64,000 nucleotides of DNA from a bacterium 336/3 (GTDB lineage Bacteria; Bacteroidota; Bacteroidia; Cytophagales; Thermonemataceae), in contig LJIE01000001.1 of NCBI GenBank assembly GCA_001281695.1, positions 1,034,586-1,098,585 on the forward strand, given 5' to 3'. Both the position numbers and the translations under genes were made by a program. Below, in pieces: positions 61,691 to 64,000 of this stretch. Numbering within the stretch: the stretch's first letter is position 1; the number at the start of each line of letters is the position of its first letter. The notes beneath the pieces are model-generated. The model worked only from the letters and a program-made list of their open reading frames with translations, did not search any database and was not told where the DNA came from.

Positions 61691-62464
61691 TTACCATTTC
61701 AGCGTTTTCTTTTCTAAGAAATAAGCTATTCCTTTTTTACAATCTTCGCTTTCTCGAGCGTGAGCATTTTGCTTTGCTGCAAAAGAAAGAGCCTCTTTGA
61801 GAGCCATTTCTTGGACTTGAGCAATCATTTGTTTGGTCGTTTGCATACTCTGAGAAGAGTTATTTTCACAAAGACTTTGAGCAAATGTTTGGACTTTACC
61901 TTCTAATTCATTGGGTTCAACGATAAAATTGATTAAACCGTATTCCAAGGCTTTTTGAGCCGAAATCAAATCGCCTGAAAGTAACAATTCTTTGGCTCTG
62001 CCTTCTCCAATTTTTCTAAGCAAAAATACCATTACAATGGCAGGGATAAAGCCGATTTTTACTTCTGTATAGCCAAATTGAGCTTCGGGAACTGTAAAAG
62101 AAAAATCGCAAACCGTAGCCAAACCAGCTCCACCAGCAATGGCATGCCCATGAATTTGCCCAATGACTACTTTGGGATGTGTGTAAATAAGCTCAAAAAG
62201 TTCTTTGAGGTGTGAGGAATCTGCAAGATTTTCCTCAAAAGTATTTTTTTGAAGCGTTTGCAAATACTCTAAATCTGCTCCTGCACAAAAAACTTTTCCA
62301 TTGGCCTTTAAAACAATTATTTTAGCATTATCGTCCTTTTCAGCCTGTCTAAAAGCTTTTTTTAATTCTTCAACTACTTTGAAGTTTAAAGCATTGCGTT
62401 TTTCAGCTCTATTGAGAGTAATATAAGCAATTCTGTTTTCTACGTGATAAGTTACAAACTCCAT
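61691..62464 (-). CDS. Enoyl-CoA hydratase/isomerase family protein
   Basis: A 257-residue crotonase-fold enzyme. ALNFKVVEELKKAF and AKIIVLKANGKVFCAGADLEYL form the CoA-binding/oxyanion region, and GHAIAGGAGLATVCDFSF is the crotonase signature. The catalytic Glu position is seen in EVKIGFIPAIV, where many hydratases have a Glu pair; one Glu of the pair (GTVCDxxxx region) is not clear. Likely reactions are hydration of enoyl-CoA in beta-oxidation or degradation of branched amino acids. It is followed by a terminator and preceded 16 bp upstream by the yiaA-like gene. Confidence 0.88.
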   Translation of the reverse strand: MEFVTYHVENRIAYITLNRAEKRNALNFKVVEELKKAFRQAEKDDNAKIIVLKANGKVFCAGADLEYLQTLQKNTFEENLADSSHLKELFELIYTHPKVVIGQIHGHAIAGGAGLATVCDFSFTVPEAQFGYTEVKIGFIPAIVMVFLLRKIGEGRAKELLLSGDLISAQKALEYGLINFIVEPNELEGKVQTFAQSLCENNSSQSMQTTKQMIAQVQEMALKEALSFAAKQNAHARESEDCKKGIAYFLEKKTLKW

Positions 62465-62479
62465 AAATTCATATTATTT

Positions 62480-62896
62480 TTATGAAAAATTACTCTTACT
62501 ATTTTCTTTAGCTGCTTCCAAGTCATCACGCAGGTTTTTCTGAACAGCAATGGCTCCAAAAAGAGATAACATAAAAGCAAAAATATAAAACCCTTTTTCA
62601 CTAGGTAAAATATTGGTATTCCAAAGACCTACAGCTAACAATACAATAGATAAAATTGTCCCAAACCAACAAATACCATAATAAATGTCAGTTACAGGTA
62701 AGCCTTCCATACGATCACGTACACTTTTTTGAAGAGAAACTACTGCAAAAAGCCCAAAAAATAAGACTGTAAAATAAAATCCTTTTTCGCTTAAAAGCAT
62801 TTCGGCTCGCCATAGCCCTACTAAAAAACCAATAGCTCCTGTACCTAAGGCAATCCAAGAAGCAGCTACAAAAGCACCAGATGTTTTTCTAACCAT
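62480..62896 (-). CDS. YiaA/YiaB-family inner-membrane protein
   Basis: A 138-residue protein with two copies of the YiaAB two-helix domain. Each pairs membrane helices with LLSEKGFYF or LPSEKGFYI, followed by VSLQKSVRD or IAVQKNLRD. That gives four membrane segments. The repeat within one chain shows an internal duplication typical of YiaA. Function is unknown. It lies 15 bp upstream of the enoyl-CoA hydratase gene on the same strand. Confidence 0.9.
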   Translation of the reverse strand: MVRKTSGAFVAASWIALGTGAIGFLVGLWRAEMLLSEKGFYFTVLFFGLFAVVSLQKSVRDRMEGLPVTDIYYGICWFGTILSIVLLAVGLWNTNILPSEKGFYIFAFMLSLFGAIAVQKNLRDDLEAAKENSKSNFS

Positions 62897-62924
62897 ATTT
62901 AAAATTGTTTTTAGACATAAAAAG

Positions 62925-62949
62925 AGTTACACGAAACTCTTGTGTAACT
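62925..62949 (-). terminator. Intrinsic terminator after lipoprotein gene
   Basis: AGTTACAC (62925-62932) pairs with GTGTAACT (62942-62949). On the minus strand it is followed by CTTTTTATG, consistent with termination of the lipoprotein gene. Confidence 0.7.
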
Positions 62950-62967
62950 TTTAAAAATAAATAAATA

Positions 62968-63453
62968 TTATTTTTTTTCAACTTTTTTGTAAGTAAGTGT
63001 ATTGCCTCTACCCATATAAGAAAGAGATAAAGTTTTGTCATCTAACTCAAGAATATACCAACACATATCAGTTTTTGAACAAGAAATATATTTGTCTTTC
63101 TCTTTTGGAGGATTTCTTTCTTTGTTTGCTTCTTTGTCTAATGGATTTTGACATTCATCTGATAATACGAAAACTTCATCTTCTATACTTTTTTCACCGT
63201 CATAAATATCTTTTCTAAGATTGTTCTCAAAAACTACAAAACTTTTAGAATCATCAATACTTTGCCACTTACCTTGTAGCAAATCCATAGTTGATTTTGT
63301 CGTTTTTTCTTCTGTTTTAGGTGTAGAGGTTTGAGTTGATTTTTCTGTAGAATCTTTTTTATCTTCTGTTTTTTTTGATGCTTCTTTCCCACAACTTGCT
63401 AAAAAAGATGTAAAAAGGAGGGTCAATCCGAAGTGTACGATTTTTTTGTTCAT
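62968..63453 (-). CDS. Putative lipoprotein of unknown function
   Basis: A 161-residue protein with a lipoprotein signal (LLFTSFLASCGKE; lipobox LASC). It has a long low-complexity Lys/Thr/Ser/Glu linker (about residues 24-55) and then a compact domain with LLQGKWQSIDDSKSFVVFENN and LSLSYMGRGNTLTYKKVEKK. The latter fits a lipocalin-like beta-barrel as in Lipocalin_5/DUF-type proteins. Cys pairs (SDECQNP, SCSKTDMCW) may form disulfides. Function is unknown. Confidence 0.75.
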   Translation of the reverse strand: MNKKIVHFGLTLLFTSFLASCGKEASKKTEDKKDSTEKSTQTSTPKTEEKTTKSTMDLLQGKWQSIDDSKSFVVFENNLRKDIYDGEKSIEDEVFVLSDECQNPLDKEANKERNPPKEKDKYISCSKTDMCWYILELDDKTLSLSYMGRGNTLTYKKVEKK

Positions 63454-63487
63454 AGAATTAAATCATAAAAGTGTAACAAATAATTTA

Positions 63488-63955
63488 TTATTCTCCAGTG
63501 TATTCAATATGATTTGTAGTCTTTGTCATAGATATATGATAATAAAAACCTGCATCTCTGTATTCTTTAGGTAGAAGTCCAAATATACTATCCCATACAA
63601 AATATACAACTTTTCTTATCATATCTTCATGAACAAAAAAGCTCTCATCAAGAAACCCACTAATAAAGGCAACAGAGTGATTCATTTGAGGTGTTTCCTG
63701 ATAGTATGGATATTCCTCCACGAACTTAATTTTGATATTTATAAAACCATAATTGGGAGTAATATATACATAATCACCTATTTTTTCAGCTTTATGTTCT
63801 TGATTTTTATTAAAAAAACGAGCTAATACAATCTTTTCTTTACGATTAATATATACAGATCTTTGAATATTATCTTCTATATCAACTTGTTCATCACCAA
63901 TAACAATCTCTATATCGCAACTAAAGTCATTGTATATAAATTTTTCAAAAATCAT
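63488..63955 (-). CDS. Protein of unknown function
   Basis: A 155-residue cytoplasmic-looking protein without signal peptide. It is acidic and rich in aromatic residues: IFEKFIYNDFSCDIEIVIGDEQ, then VYITPNYGFINIKIKFVEEYPYYQETP. No family was recognised. It lies 35 bp upstream of the lipoprotein gene on the same strand and may be co-transcribed with it. A terminator-like hairpin upstream (63973-63994) suggests it starts its own transcript. Confidence 0.6.
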   Translation of the reverse strand: MIFEKFIYNDFSCDIEIVIGDEQVDIEDNIQRSVYINRKEKIVLARFFNKNQEHKAEKIGDYVYITPNYGFINIKIKFVEEYPYYQETPQMNHSVAFISGFLDESFFVHEDMIRKVVYFVWDSIFGLLPKEYRDAGFYYHISMTKTTNHIEYTGE

Positions 63956-63972
63956 GATTCATAAAATAAGAA

Positions 63973-63994
63973 AGGTGTACATTATAGTACACCT
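63973..63994 (-). terminator. Probable terminator of a gene beyond the window edge
   Basis: AGGTGTAC (63973-63980) pairs perfectly with GTACACCT (63987-63994). On the minus strand it is followed by TTCTTATTTT, so it would end a minus-strand gene coming from beyond 64000. Confidence 0.6.
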
Positions 63995-64000
63995 AAATTT

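Noticed and set aside
1..64000. tRNA, rRNA, insertion sequences, integrases, prophage genes
   Set aside because: I looked for typical motifs on both strands (tRNA arm TTCGA patterns, transposase or integrase motifs) and saw none. A tRNAscan and IS search would be decisive.

Overview
The window comes from a strongly A+T-rich member of the Bacteroidota, most likely a Cytophagales-type gliding or environmental bacterium (inference). Support: a PorQ component of the type IX secretion system, two cargo-like proteins with T9SS C-terminal sorting domains, family-typical genes (DUF3078, DUF4292, YfiR/DUF4154, TapB/DUF3108-like), and several promoters of the Bacteroidota form TTTG-N20-TAnnTTTG. No rRNA, tRNA, CRISPR array, transposase or prophage gene was found.

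Layout. 0.3-5.1 kb: envelope genes and fabI. 5.3-14.4 kb: a serine hydrolase, a PD-(D/E)XK nuclease, dnaE, and a translationally coupled pair made of a HipA-like kinase and a very long DUF3037 protein. 14.4-16.2 kb: an NhaC-superfamily transporter with a long leader containing a SAM-I riboswitch and a short ORF ending in four cysteine codons. 16.2-19.2 kb: two overlapping leucine-rich-repeat genes and a small exported protein. 19.2-25.4 kb: isolated nuoK, a glycosyltransferase, an ECF sigma factor with repeated TTGTTTAA boxes, trpG/pabA, yjjG, a PPP-type phosphatase and a membrane protein. 25.4-34 kb: T9SS cargo, an aspartic protease-like PDZ protein, an M15-type peptidase and a COG0523 metal chaperone with an operator-like palindrome in its promoter. 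34-47 kb: alpha/beta hydrolases, phytoene/squalene synthase, TPR, B12/radical SAM, CHAP, PurF-like, lnt, sucC, plsC and ytxH. 47.2-50.9 kb: nucleotidyltransferase, TPR protein and DUF4292 lipoprotein in a row. 51-54.5 kb: a complete nicotinamide salvage operon (nrtR, prs-like, small HAD, nadV) with two matching 21-bp palindromes. 54.6-64 kb: a TPR array protein, a TetR/SDR pair with three matching operators, a broken LRR gene, an ABC-F ATPase, enoyl-CoA hydratase, YiaA and small exported proteins.

The most notable reading is regulatory. Four loci (NhaC transporter, COG0523 GTPase, nrtR operon, TetR/SDR) show promoter plus operator or riboswitch architecture directly in the sequence. The strongest candidate for something little described is the tandem SAM aptamer and poly-cysteine leader ORF in front of a probable methionine-type transporter. 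The second is the HipA-like kinase/long DUF3037 pair.
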